DNA of 64,000 bases from Hippopus hippopus (Eukaryota > Mollusca > Bivalvia > Cardiida > Cardiidae): positions 34,098,493 to 34,162,492 of the forward strand of contig OX328108.1 of NCBI GenBank assembly GCA_946811185.2, in the 5' to 3' direction. The position numbers and the translations under genes were made by a program. A model generated the notes under the pieces. It made no database searches and was not told the origin of the DNA. It worked only from the letters and a program-made list of their open reading frames with translations. Below are positions 33,855-44,988 of the stretch, piece after piece (position 1 is the stretch's first letter; each line of letters opens with the position of its first letter).

Positions 33855-34053
33855 CTCCTGTAATTCAGAAGGAAACCTTTTCAAAAAAATTTGGGTAAAG
33901 GAGAAAATGCTGGTAAGCAGCATTTTCTCCTTTTCCCACAACGTTTTCTACCCTGCCAAAGACAAATCTTTCATGTGATCCACATTAAAATTTTAACTGT
34001 TGTCTGCAAGTGCTTTCAATATTGACAACTGTATGATTTTGTAAAGAGTTAAT
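33855..34053 (+). mobile_element. piggyBac-like MITE with strong hairpin
   Basis: GGTAAAGGAGAAAATGCTGG and CAGCATTTTCTCCTTTTCCC form a near-perfect stem; TGTCTGCAAGTGCTTTCAAT and GTAAAGAGTTAA follow. A right-end fragment of another copy lies at 33735-33767. Confidence 0.7.
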
Positions 34054-34256
34054 CTTTCTTTTCTGCAACATTTTCAAAAGGTTTCTGTGGCAATATGTCA
34101 GAATGTTGTCTGCACGAAGTTTGAGGTAACCCTTTGCCAATCGATTCCCTCGATTCCCTGGTCTTATTACTGGAGAGGGGGGCTGTTGAAAAACATGGGA
34201 AATGAAACATGAGATTAACCTGCATTTTCTCCTTGTACAATGTTTTGTACCTTTTT

Positions 34257-34483
34257 AGCTGTTAAGCACACAATCACAAGTTTTAATGACCCTAACAAAG
34301 AAGGCTTTTGAAAACATAATGGGAAATGGAGAAAATGCTGGAAACCAGCATTTTCTTTTTTTACCACAATGACTTCTGACCTGTCACAGACACATCTCCT
34401 GATCTGAGCCAAATTTAATGTGTCATCTTTAAATTCTTTCAATTTTGACAAATCCAAAATCTTGCCTTGTGGTTAAGAGTTAA
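34257..34483 (+). mobile_element. piggyBac-like MITE near the third PKD exon
   Basis: GTTAAGCACACAATCACAAG, hairpin GAGAAAATGCTGG/CCAGCATTTTC, and TTGTGGTTAAGAGTTAA. It ends about 130 bases before exon 34613. Confidence 0.65.
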
Positions 34484-34612
34484 GACGAATTCTATTGTTC
34501 AAGCCATATTTGATTAATAAATGCTTTCAAATTCAGAATTTCGTTTTGTAGTAAAGAGTTAATAAGGAAATAGTATAAAGGGAATAAATCTTGTATGTTT
34601 ATATTCAAATAG

Positions 34613-34756
34613 GTAAAGCCATGGAAACAGAAAATATGTATTTTTCTTGGATGTTTGGCCGGGAAGCAGTCTTCTATACCAATTCACCTCTTATTGAAGT
34701 GTCTGCGCCGCAACACTTAGGGGAATACTTACTGAATTTGAATGTGACAACCCCAG
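34613..34756 (+). CDS. Polycystin-1-like PKD-repeat exon (144 nt, phase 1-1)
   Basis: The intron ends with TATTCAAATAG and the exon ends with CCCCAG before the donor GTAGG. The first two bases (GT) complete the glycine codon begun by the final G of the exon ending at 23733, so the reading frame continues exactly across a 10.9-kb intron. It encodes 48 residues: F-S-W-M-F-G in the position of the family's central Trp, then a PKD-like end with H-L-G-E-Y-L-L-N-L-N-V-T, including one N-glycosylation sequon. Together with the last 20 or so residues of the previous exon it makes a fifth, diverged PKD repeat without a GDG motif. The next exon should begin in phase 1; I found none between here and 64000. 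Confidence 0.8.
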
Positions 34757-35344
34757 GTAGGAATCTTGTATAAACCGAGTATTATGTTGTAGTAACCTTT
34801 CCTTGTACTTATATTTGATTTGAGCAGCATGAGAAAGTTTGATATTGTGCGAGACTGAAGGTCAAGCAAAATGCCAAAATTTTCAAAATGCAGTATGAAG
34901 CAAATACTAGTACTGAGAAAGTTACTACAGCATAATATTTCTTTTATTATATGCCTACAACTTCAACGAAAAAATATTGCAAATCAGTGACATTTCATTT
35001 AAAAATGGAAAAAAAGAGAAGTAATAGTTTAGTGGGTAGTAACTTCATTTTAATGAATAGTGGATGAATATTACAGCGTAAAATTTTAACGAATTAAATT
35101 GCAAATCAATAATGTACATATCCTATGCGTGAGATACGTCATCATACCATATTTTGAACCTTACCTGACACTGTGTAGATAGAGATTTTTTTCTGTTGGT
35201 CATGTGTGTTATTTTATCCATGTGCAACACATGTATTTTTTAGCCAGAAGAATTACAGGTATAAAACGAAATTGCATATAAATTACCGTGATTTCGGAAT
35301 GTACTATTAGAAATTGTCTTTTACTTCTTTTCTGCTCATGTGAT
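34757..35344. other. Anonymous intron sequence after the third PKD exon
   Basis: AT-rich; no exon or repeat recognised. Confidence 0.4.
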
Positions 35345-35557
35345 TTACCAAACAATCTCTTGTATTAACAATGCTGAAGAAGACAGCTTTTGACAACATT
35401 ATGGGAAAAGAAGAGAAATTACTTGAAATAAGCATTGTCTCCTTTTCCCACAGTGTTTTCTTCCATATCAGAGAACTTCTGCACATTGGTACCAATTTCA
35501 AATGCAGATACTTGTGATTTGAATGTCTGCAAAGTTTGTTGTTTGGAAAAGGCTTAA
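35345..35557 (+). mobile_element. piggyBac-like MITE
   Basis: GATTTACCAAACAATCTC, CATTATGGGAAAAGAAGAG, CTCCTTTTCCCACAGTG and TTGTTGTTTGGAAAAGGCTT. Confidence 0.6.
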
Positions 35558-35584
35558 AGCCTCAGTCTTGTATGTACACGACTC

Positions 35585-35990
35585 TGTTAAGAAAAGGATC
35601 TGAAAACATTGTGATCAGCATTTTCTCCTTATCCAAAACTATTTTCTACCTTTTCAAAGACAAATTTAATTATTTGAACCAAATTAAAATTGTCATCTTC
35701 AAATGTTTTTTATTGAGATGGGTGTAATATTTTGTTGTCTGGTAAGGATTTAATTAGAATTTAAACCCTTAGTAATAATCTGCTGAGTATAAGATATTAA
35801 ATTTGCTTAATCCAACCTGTGTGATGCTACCAGCTGTTCTCAAGGACCAGTTGTCATTTCTTGGTTGTTTTCTGTTTTTTACCCATACAAAGACAAATAC
35901 TTTCATTAGAGCCATATTTAATCACTTTCAAATTTTTTTTTCAACATGGACCAGTCTAAAATTTTGTTGCCAAGTAAGGTGTTGAACCAA
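35585..35990 (+). mobile_element. Decayed piggyBac-like MITE fragments
   Basis: GAAAACATTGTGATCAGCAT and TTTTGTTGTCTGGTAAGGAT (to about 35750), then CAAGGACCAGTTGTCATTTC and AAAATTTTGTTGCCAAGTAAG (35830-35980). Confidence 0.45.
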
Positions 35991-36273
35991 CCTGTCCTTG
36001 ATGACCAATTGTCATTATGCACTCTGTTGGTCTCTTAATGCAGGTTTGATGGCTAAAAAGCAACATTATACAAAGGTATAATAGCTATTGTCTTCGAACA
36101 TATATCAATATTGTGATTTAAATGAAGAAAATGTGTAGATTGTTGTCTTCATGTGTTTGGTACCACAAGTGTTGTTCAACTCTTGATATCCGGCTTTTTG
36201 GTCTGCAACAGACCAGTTTTGGAAACATCATGGCATAAGGAGATATTGCTCTCAGCAAAAATTCTCTCCCTTT

Positions 36274-38397
36274 AGCTCCTTTGGCCAGTGAGCTTATGTC
36301 ATGGATCTGTGTCCGTTGTGTGTGTGTGTGCATCTGTCCATGTGTGTGTTCGTTAACTTTTATTTCAAACGTCTTCTTCTCTGAAACTACCCATCCAATT
36401 ATGACCAAATTTCAACGAAATGATCCTGCCATGGTCCTCTTCAGAAATTCTCAAATGTGATTCCTGAAAAAACTTTGGTTGCCATGGCAACAAAACTGAA
36501 AATATTAAAAATCTTTGAAAATCTTCTTGTCCGAAACCGTGAGGCCTAGGGCTACCAAATTTTGCATATAGCTTCATCCAATGGACCTCTTCTAATTTCT
36601 TCAAACTATAGCTCCAAAATTTGCATCAGCCCTGAGGTCACAAGTTTTACATTGGTTTATGTAGTGAAAAAATTTAAAGATCTTCTGGTTCTAAACCATA
36701 TGGCCTAGGGCTACCAAAATTGGAATTTACCTTCATCTGAAGGACCTTTACATAGATTCTTCATAGTATAGCCCTGAAGCTAAAATTAGCCTCACCCTGG
36801 GGGTCACAAGTTTCACATCAGCTTATATATTAAAAACTTTAAAAATTTTCTGGTTCTAAACTATATGGCCTAGGACTACCAGATTTGGAATGTAGCCTCA
36901 TCTGACAGACCCATACTAAGATTCTTCAAGTTAGGCTTATAATAGTGAAACTTTGAAAATCTTCTGGTTCTAACCGTGAGGCCTAGATCTACCAAATTTG
37001 GACATAGCTTCATGTAGTGGGTCTCATCTGAATTTGTTCAAAATTTAGCCCTTAAATTGAAACAGCGCCTGCCTCACATGTTTTATAGAGGAAACTTTGA
37101 AAATCTTCTTATTCATAACTATACTGCCTGGACCACTTTTATTTGGTATGTGGCTAAATCTTTTTTACCTCAACCAGGATTCAAGTAATCATAACTCATA
37201 GTTATAGGTTGAAATCTTAATTATAGGTAAAAATGGACAAGGCCTTGGGTCACAACTTTCATATGGGCTTTTTAGCTCACCTGAGCACAACGTGCTCAAG
37301 GGGAGCTTTTAGGATCACCCAGTGTCTGTCGTGCGTCGTCAACAATTCTTTGACCATCAACTCCTCCTAAACCGCTGGGCCAATTTGGACCAAACTTGGC
37401 TGGAATGTTCCTTGCGAGGTCCTCTTTTAAAAATTGTTCACAGAATTCGATTCCATCAAAAATTCTGGTTGCCATGGCAACCAAATGGAATTTTCTAAGA
37501 AATTCTTTAAAAATCTTCTCCTCTGAAACTGCTGGTCAGATTTTGAAATAATTTCACAGAGATGTTCCTTGGGTGACCCTTTTCAAAAATTCTTTGCGAA
37601 ATTTTGATCCATCAAGAAACATGGCTCTGATAGCTGTGGGCTATTTACACTATACAGACATGAAGAAATTCTTAAAAATTATTCTTTTCTGAAACCGCTG
37701 GTCAGATTTTGAAATCATTTCACAGAAATGTTCCTTGGGTGACTCTTTTCAAAAATGTTCACAAAATTGTGATCTGTCAAGAAACATGGCTCTGATGGTG
37801 GGGGCTATTTGCACCATGGGGACATGAAGAGGAATTTCTTAATTCTTCTTCTCTGGAACGGCTGGTCAGATTTTGAAATAATTTCACAGAAATGTTCCTA
37901 GGGTGACCCTTTTCAAAAATTGTTAGGGAAACTTTATACGTTGAAAAACAACAGCCAATTGTTGGCACTGCATGTCGTGCTCTTGTTCAACTTATGTTTT
38001 TAGTCACTATCGAGAATGTGCTCTTCTTCAAGAAATTGTCCTTGGGTGATCAATCCAAACATATATTTGCAGAATTCTGATTCATCAAAATTATTGCTGT
38101 GGTGATAATTGTAGAGGTGGTGACAGATTTTGAAATGACTTTTACAGGTGACCTTTTCAAAATTGCTTGGTAAAATAATGATTTTGTTTCTAAAGTTTCA
38201 ATACCTCAAAAAAAATTGGCTATGGTCCTCTCAAAAATTTAGGTGAGCAATCCAGGGCCATCTTGGCCCTCTTGTATAGAGAGAACTTTTATAAGTTTAC
38301 TTTTTTGAAACCATTTGGCCTAGAGTTTTAATGTTTGGTGTGTATGGTTTTCACTTATTAGCCAGTGGAGTGATACAGGGCCATCATTGTCCTCTTG
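36274..38397 (+). mobile_element. B6: family B element carrying nested A6, inside a MITE
   Basis: 5' AGCTCCTTTGGCCAGTGAGC, TG microsatellite, core units, A element 37274-38274, then the B tail and GCCAGTGGAGTGATACAGGG with CCTCTTG. The MITE hairpin arm AAATTCTCTCCCTTT precedes it and CATAATGTTTTC follows it. Confidence 0.72.
37274..38274 (+). mobile_element. A6: family A subtype nested in B6
   Basis: 5' AGCTCACCTGAGCACAACGT, core of a different type (CTGGTCAGATTTTGAAATAA, repeated about four times), 3' AGGTGAGCAATCCAGGGCC, hairpin, CTCTTG. A close relative of 53352-54541. Confidence 0.75.
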
Positions 38398-38438
38398 TTT
38401 CATAATGTTTTCACATGTATTGATGTCTTGATGTTAAC

Positions 38439-38645
38439 CCTTAAAGGGCCAAATAAACTTAATGGCCATTTTCAGTCTAGAAAAAGACCCAGATATTACT
38501 ACAAGCTCATGGTTGCACTTTGCCAGTGCTGTTTCAGTAAAACGTAGATCAAAGATCAGGCTTGCATGTTTTGTGCAGTCCGATTTTGATCTACACTAGC
38601 CACAAAGGCAACTATATGGTTTTGAAAAGCGCTTTGAGGTTTTAA
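38439..38645 (+). mobile_element. Second TTAA MITE family (F), fairly complete copy
   Basis: TTAACCCTTAAAGGGCC at the left and AGCGCTTTGAGGTTTTAA at the right, with an imperfect palindrome around GTAGATCAAAGATCAGGC / GTCCGATTTTGATCTAC in the centre. Different from the main MITE in its centre but with the same kind of ends. Confidence 0.55.
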
Positions 38646-38789
38646 GTTATTCAGATATTCAATATTGTGTGAGAATGTGTTCAAAATCTTTAGCAGCAAA
38701 TGGGTTTGGTCCCCTAAGTATGCAGGATTTGTTGTATGTCTGTTGATCTATGTGTGTGTCTGTTCATCTGTCCTGTAAAGTCACTTTTT

Positions 38790-40286
38790 AGCTCACCTGA
38801 GTACAAAGTGCTCATGGTGAGCTTTTGTGATCGTGCTGTGTCAACTTTTACCTTGTGTATGCTCTAGAGGCCACATTTTCAGTCCGATACTCATGAAACT
38901 TGGTCAGAATGTTTGTCTCGATGATATCTCGGACAGGTTCAAAAATGGGTCATGTCGGGTCAAAAACTAGGTCACTAGGTCAAATATTAGAAAAACCTTG
39001 TGTACGCTCTAATGGCCACATTTTCAGTCAGATACTCATGAAACTTGGTCAGAACGTTTGTCTCGATGATATCTCGGACGAGTTTGAAAATGGGTCATGT
39101 CAGGTCAAAAAACTAGGTCACTAGGTCAAATCTTAGAAAAACCTTGTGTACACTCTAGAGGCCGCATTTTCAGTCAGATACTCATGAAACTTGGTCAGAA
39201 TGTTTGTCGCGATGATATATTAGACGAGTTCAAAAATGGGTTATGTCGGGTAAGAACTAGGTCACTAGGTCAAATCTTAGAAAAACCTGGTGTACGCTCT
39301 AGAGGTCACAGTTTCAGTCCAAATTTCTTGAAAGTTGGTCAGAATGTTTGTCTCCATGATATCTCGGACGAGTTCGAAAATGGGTCATGTCGGGTCTAGA
39401 ACTATGTCACTAGGTCAAATCTTAGAAAAACCTTGTGTATGCTCTAGAGGCCACATTTTCAGTCAGATACTCATGAAACTTGGTCAGAATGTTTGTCTTG
39501 ATGATATCTCGGATGAGTTCGAAAATGGATCATGCTGGGCAAAAAACTAGGTCACTAGGTCAAATCTTAGAAAAACCTTGTGCACACTCTAGAGGCCACA
39601 CTTTCAGTCCAATGCTCTTGAAAGTTGGTCAGAATGTTTGTCTTTATGGTATCTTGGATGAGTTCTAAAATGGGTCATGTCTGGTCAAAAAATAGGTCAC
39701 AAGGTCAAATCTTAGGAAAACCTTGTATACGCTGTAGAGGCCACATTTTTGGTCCAAAACTCGTGAAATTTGGTCATAATGTTTGTCTTGATGATATCTT
39801 GGACAAGTTTGAAAATGGGTCATGTCAGGCAAAAAACTAGGTCACTGGGTCAAATCTTAAAAAAAACCTTGTGTACACTCTAGAGGTCACAGTTTCAGTC
39901 CAAATAGAGAATGTCTTGATGACATCTCAGATGACTTCGAAAATCGGTCATGTTGGGTCAAAAACTAGGTCAGTAGTTCAAATCTTAGAAAAAACCTGTG
40001 TATGCTCTATAGGCCACATTTTCTGTCCAATACGTATAAAAGGTGGTCAGGATCTTTGTTTTGATAATATCTACAATGGGAAAATTGGCTATGGTTGGCT
40101 AAAAAGTAGGTCACTGAGACAAATTCTAGAAAAAGCTTGTGTATATGCTAGAGGCAAAATTTCCAGTCCAATAATTATGAAAGCTTGGTAGATTGTTTGT
40201 CATGATATCTCAAAAGAGATTGAAAATGGGTCATGTTTGGTCAAAAGACTCAGGTGAGCGACTTTAGGGCCATCATGGCCCTCTTG
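38790..40286 (+). mobile_element. A7: family A element, both ends present
   Basis: 5' AGCTCACCTGAGTACAAAGT with partner GTGCTCATGGTGAGC; about ten core units of 145 bp; 3' GACTCAGGTGAGCGACTTTA, hairpin AGGGCCATCATGGCCCT, CTTG in a T-run. Confidence 0.82.
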
Positions 40287-40320
40287 TTTAGCTGAGCTGT
40301 CTTTCAAGAAAACCATGGTC

Positions 40321-40505
40321 TGTGTTCACCAACTATTCTTAAGGACAGTCTTGGTCTTATTCTAGATTCAGTAAAGTAACACAACTTCTGATTGGTTAAA
40401 TCATTTTGTTTAGCCAATCTGAAGTTGTGTTACTTTCAAATTTAGAAAATTCATGAGGATGAGATTAAGAATTTTCTTAATTATGGTTGACGAATAAGGA
40501 CCTGA
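40321..40505. mobile_element. Inverted-repeat MITE (CACCAACTATTCTTA ends)
   Basis: GTTCACCAACTATTCTTAAG at the left mirrors TTGACGAATAAGGACC at the right; the inner parts AGTAACACAACTTCTGATTG and CAATCTGAAGTTGTGTTACT form a strong stem. A relative lies at 56718-56870. Confidence 0.6.
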
Positions 40506-40574
40506 GCTATTGTCATAGCCCTTCCATTGTCTGGAACCACAGTGATTCGTTATCTGCAACAGATTTGAAGTTTG

Positions 40575-40793
40575 GTGAGTTTAACTCTGCCACATGACAA
40601 AATTTTAGACAGATCCAAGCTGGAAGCATTTGCAAAGGACATAGGTAATGTGGCGCAAGTAATGGGATTTGTCTGTAAAAGATAAGAAAACATTGTGGGA
40701 AAAGAAGAAAATGCTGGCTCCTTTTCCCACAATGTTTAAAAAACTTTCTTTCTCAGGGCCATTAAAAGTAGGGATTGTGCGGTAAAGGGTTAA
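40575..40793 (-). mobile_element. piggyBac-like MITE (inverted)
   Basis: GTTTAACTCTGCCACATGAC at the left, hairpin arms TTGTGGGAAAAGAAGAAAAT and CTCCTTTTCCCACAATG, and GCGGTAAAGGGTTAA at the right. Confidence 0.7.
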
Positions 40794-40919
40794 TAATATG
40801 TAATTTTGTTACACTTTTAGTTATGTATTTATGAAATTCAAAGGAAAAAGAAGGATTACTTGTTGAACCTCATAACCTCTGCTTGGTACCATGTTTTTCA
40901 AATGGTTTCTTGAACATAT

Positions 40920-41110
40920 TTATTAATTCTTTATAATACAGTCACCTGTTTAAATGACCTTGGGGAAGAAGACTTGAAACCCAGAGTTTTCTCTTTTACC
41001 TTGAGTATTGTTTACTCTTTCAAAGACAAACTCCACCATGTAAGCCACATTTAATTGGTTGTCTGCAAAAGCTTTCAGTATGATAAAGTCTAAAATTTCA
41101 TTGTCTGCAA
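40920..41110 (+). mobile_element. Decayed piggyBac-like MITE
   Basis: AAATGACCTTGGGGAAGAAG, CCACCATGTAAGCCACATTT and GTCTGCAAAAGCTTTCAGTA keep the family order; the hairpin is lost. Confidence 0.45.
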
Positions 41111-41751
41111 AAGATTGTAGAGCTATTCCTAGAAAAAAACATATGCATTATGCAAAAAAACCCCCAACCTTCCATTGGCAAGTGAACAATGTAATAAATC
41201 ACACACAAAATCCAGTGTCATGTGGTCAATTGGCCAAACTTACCATATTTGCCTACAAAACTTCAATAATATCTTTTGTCAAGAAATTGGAAAATTATAT
41301 TTTCAATGATAGATTTGTTATGTCGTTCAGCATGGTTTTAATTCCCTGTTGGTTTTCGTATCTATGACTGTTCTTTTATTCTCTCACTACCAAAGAATTT
41401 AATAGCATTTTCTCAACAGCTACATTTACAGTTCAGCTGAAAGATAAAGAAACAGTTTGGTCATAATCTAGAATAAATTCTGTGCAGTCTGATCTTGACC
41501 TACACTATCCATAAAAGCTTCTGGTGTTGTCTATGATATGTAAAGAGTTACAGGGGTATATGTAGATTTTTAGAGAAAAAATTCCAAGAGAGTTATTTAT
41601 CCGGTATCAGTTTTAATTAATATAAATGAGTCCATACATGTAATAATTAAAATTAATATTTCTCAAGAGGAGGATATCATGTTTTGTAAATCTCCAGTAT
41701 CAGGTATCAAGATAGAAATTATCATATATAGAGGATATTTGTGTTTTGTCG

Positions 41752-42250
41752 GTGAAAGATTGAAATTTATTTCATTGAGTGAACAGCATCTGTAATATTT
41801 TCATGAGTGGCACAGCCACAGGTGAAATATTACCAATGATGTTCACGAGATGAAATAAATTTCCATCTTTCACTGAAAAAAAAAAATATTTTATTTATTT
41901 CATGCTTCTCACTGCTTTTTTATTGGGCCTTTCATGAAAATCCAGTACAGTTGTTTTCAGGAATTTCCCATGGCGTACCTTTCTCTCTTCCCCCCCCCCT
42001 TTAACATTATTGCGTAAAGCATGAGGTATGTAGTTTGAATATGCGTAAATTATGTGACATTTCCCTCTGGTTGAATGGCAGGCACTTTTTACATAGATAA
42101 TTAGTGTGCAAGAACTATATGTTTCCGCCTTCAATTGAATAATTATGGAAACATTTTATGGTAAATTTCACTGATTGTAACCCTGAATTACTAAAACCTT
42201 ATAGTCCACTTTTATCTCCTGATAAACTACTGAAAAGCACGAAATAAATA
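41752..42250. mobile_element. Palindromic MITE pair (G+H), copy 1
   Basis: G (41752-41875): GTGAAAGATTGAAATTTATT mirrored by AATAAATTTCCATCTTTCAC around a GTGGCACAGCCAC centre. H (41894-42250): ATTTATTTCATGCTT at the left and AAGCACGAAATAAAT at the right. An A-run and short T-rich spacer join them. The same pair occurs at 56964-57471. Confidence 0.6.
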
Positions 42251-42315
42251 GATGATATATATATGAAAAAATTCAACTGGTGCTGGTTCAAGGTTAACAT
42301 ACTGGGTGGTATAGG

Positions 42316-42474
42316 GTTAATCCAAGTGATATTTAATCTTGAATTAAATGCCAAATAATTACAATTTCAGAGCTGTATTGTGTCAAGGATGCTTCAGCAA
42401 AGCCTGTCTGATCTTGATCTAGAGTGGCTAAAAAGGGAATACATAGTTTTGAAAGGCGCTTTAAAGGTTAAATT
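42316..42474 (+). mobile_element. Family F TTAA MITE, partial
   Basis: TCTGATCTTGATCTAGAGTG and GGCGCTTTAAAGGTTAA form the right half; TTAA occurs at both borders. Similar fragments: 15450-15640, 30105-30180, 41440-41550, 49000-49122 and 49590-49680. Confidence 0.45.
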
Positions 42475-43151
42475 TTAGCCACAATGAATTTGTCTGTACA
42501 AATGCTTTCAACTTGTAAGAGACTAGAAATTTGCCATTTTGTAAAGAGTAAAGCAATAATATGTTTCTGAGAGACATATTTGATACATTTCCTAGTTTTT
42601 AAAACAAATTCTACGGCTCTGGAAGTAAAATGCTCCACAATTAAGAAGAACAATGTTAATTTCCCCTGAGAGATAGCAGGAATAGAATCTGATAGCTTAT
42701 CACATGATTGACAAATGATAAATGAGGAAAAGATATTCGCACACAGCCATGCTGTTGTTTCTAAATACAGTATCATTTACCTTTACTGTTTGTCCTTGCC
42801 TGAAATTGTGGTTGTTGTAGCTACAGATATCACTTGCAGCAAATGTAGACTAATATCGGATAGTATACTCAGTCTGATCAAAGCCTTTCAGATGATTAAC
42901 AAATGATGAATGAGGAAAAAATATTCCCACATAACCATGTTATTGCCACTAAATACTGTATCATTAAGCATTACAGTTTGTCCTAGCCTGAAATCAGGTT
43001 TGTGACAACAGATATAAGTTGCAGACAGTGTAGACCAAAATCAGTTAGTATGCCTATTATGGTCTGATTAAAGCCTTTCATATGATTAACAAATGAGGAA
43101 ACGATATTATTACATTATCAGTGAACTACTGGGATTTCAAAGTGAATAACA

Positions 43152-43189
43152 CCACTAGTGATGATAAATATGGTATCATCACTAGTGAC
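43152..43189. repeat. Short perfect palindrome next to C2
   Basis: CACTAGTGATGATA, seven-base loop AATATGG, TATCATCACTAGTG. It lies about 40 bases upstream of the C2 element. Confidence 0.8.
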
Positions 43190-43226
43190 AATATAGTTTT
43201 AGAACGTTTGCCGGAACTACTATTTT

Positions 43227-44757
43227 ATACGTCCGTCAAAGACGGGACGTATTATGGGATCACCCATGGCGTACAGGAGGGCGGGCGGGCATCCGTCCGG
43301 GCGGGCGGGCGGTGTCCAGTTCTTTGTCCGGAGCATAACTTTGTCATCTCCAGTCCGATTGACTTGAAACTTGGCATGTGTGTTTGTTGCGATAATACGG
43401 AGTGCAGTGCGAAAGAACCATAACTCTACCTTGTGCTGTCTTTGAGTTATTTCCCTTTGATCATCATTTTTACAGCATTTTCTGCTTGTCCGGAATATAA
43501 CTTTGTCATCTCCAGTCCGATTGACTTGAAACTTGACGTGTGTTTGTTGCAATAATATGGAGTGCAGTGCAAAAGAACCATAACTCTACTTGGTGCTGTC
43601 TTTGAGTTATTTCCCTTTGATCATCATTTTTTCAGCATTTTCTGCTTGTCCGGAGCATAACTGTCATCTCCAGTCCAATTGACTTGAAACTTGGCATTTG
43701 TGTTTGTTGCAATAATACGGAGTGCAATGTGAAAGAACCATTACTCTACCTGGTGCTGTCTTTCAGTTATTTACCTTTGATCGTCATTTTTACAGCATTT
43801 CTGCTTGTCCGGAGCAAAACTTTGTCATCTCGAGTCTGATTGACTTGAAACTTGGCATTTGTGTTTGTTACAATAATACGGAGTGCAGTGCAAAAGAACC
43901 ATAACTCTAAATGGTGCTGTCTTTGAGTTATTTCCCTTTGATCATCATTTTTACAGCATTTTCTGCATGTCCGGAACATAACTTTGTCATCTCCAGTCCG
44001 ATTGACTTGAAACTTGACATGTGTGTTTGTTGCAATAATACGGAGTGCACTGCAAAAGAACCATAACTCTACTTCGTGCCGTCTTTGAGTTATTTCCCTT
44101 TGTCATTTTTACAGCATTTTCTGCTTGTCCGGAGCATAACTTTGTCATCTCCAGTCCAATTGACTTGAAACTTGGCATTTGTGTTTGTTGCAATAAAACA
44201 GAGTGCAGTGCGAAAGAACCATAAATCTACCTCGTGCTGTCTGAGTTATTTCCCTTTGATCGTCATTTTTACAGCATTTTCTGCTTGTCCGGAGCATAAC
44301 TTTGTCATCTCCAGTCCGATTGACTTGAAACTTGACATGTGTGTTTGTTGCAATAATACGGAGTGCAGGGCGAAAGAACCATAACTCTACCTGGTGCTGT
44401 CTTTGAGTTATTTCCCTTTGATCATCATTTTTACAGCATTTAGTGCTTGTCCGGAATATAACTTTGTCATCTCAAGTCAGAGTGACTTCAAACTTGGTAT
44501 GCATGTTTGTTGCAATATTACGGAGTACAGTGCGCAAGAACAATAACTCTACCTAGTGCGGATTTTGAGTAATTCCACTTTGATCTTCATTTTTACAGTA
44601 TTTCTTGCTTGTCTGGAACGGAACTTTGTCACCTCAAGTCAAATTGACTTGAAACTTGGTAAACATGTTTGTTGCATTACCTGCCCTTTACGATTATTAT
44701 ACCCCCTCGACAACTGGTGGTGGGACGGACGTATCTTGCGACAATTTGCCGCTGTTG
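43227..44757 (+). mobile_element. C2: Helentron-like family C element, both ends present
   Basis: The 5' end ATACGTCCGTC folds with the nearby GACGGGACGTAT; then comes a GGGC-rich tract, about nine core units of roughly 160 bp starting near 43325, and the 3' end with GACGGACGTAT (44724-44734), the GCGACAATTTGCCGC hairpin and TGTTG. It lies in a T-run (TATTTT before, TT after). It interrupts the E tandem array (42707-43225, 44989-45660). Apparent ORFs within are chance frames through the repeats. Confidence 0.75.
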
Positions 44758-44832
44758 TTCCTATATTGCTCATAATGTACCATTCTTGATAATTATTAGG
44801 GTAAAAAGGATGAATTAGGAATATAATAAATA

Positions 44833-44988
44833 GGATAATCAACTGGTTGTGTGTGATATTAAAAATCTGTCACTCGAATGGGGTTTAATGAAGTAAAAAA
44901 ACTTGTCCTTTGGACTCATTTTTTCAGCTGCATCAGACCCCATTCTAGAGACAGATTTTTAATATCACACACAACCAGTTGATTATCC
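44833..44988. repeat. Long inverted repeat, 39-base perfect arms
   Basis: Arms 44833-44871 and 44950-44988 are exact reverse complements (GGATAATCAACTGGTTGTGT ... and ... ACACAACCAGTTGATTATCC). The match continues imperfectly inward (GAATGGGGT / ACCCCATTC) for about 19 more bases around a 40-base loop. No target duplication seen. Confidence 0.85.

Larger units (their letters stand above)
36195..38430 (+). mobile_element. piggyBac-like MITE split by B6
   Basis: GGAAACATCATGGCATAAGG and AAATTCTCTCCC (36195-36273), then CATAATGTTTTCACATG after B6 (38400-). The split lies in the T-run of the second hairpin arm. Confidence 0.5.

Noticed and set aside
38900..39840. Several overlapping ORFs of 60-106 residues with similar peptides (V-R-M-F-V-L-M-I-S-R-T)
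   Set aside because: They come from the family A core unit of about 145 bp read in successive frames; each unit shifts the frame, and the same happens at 51043-51648 and 28669-29823.
43121..44384. ORFs on both strands through the C2 array
   Set aside because: Chance frames through the 160-bp tandem core; no start context, splice sites or domains.
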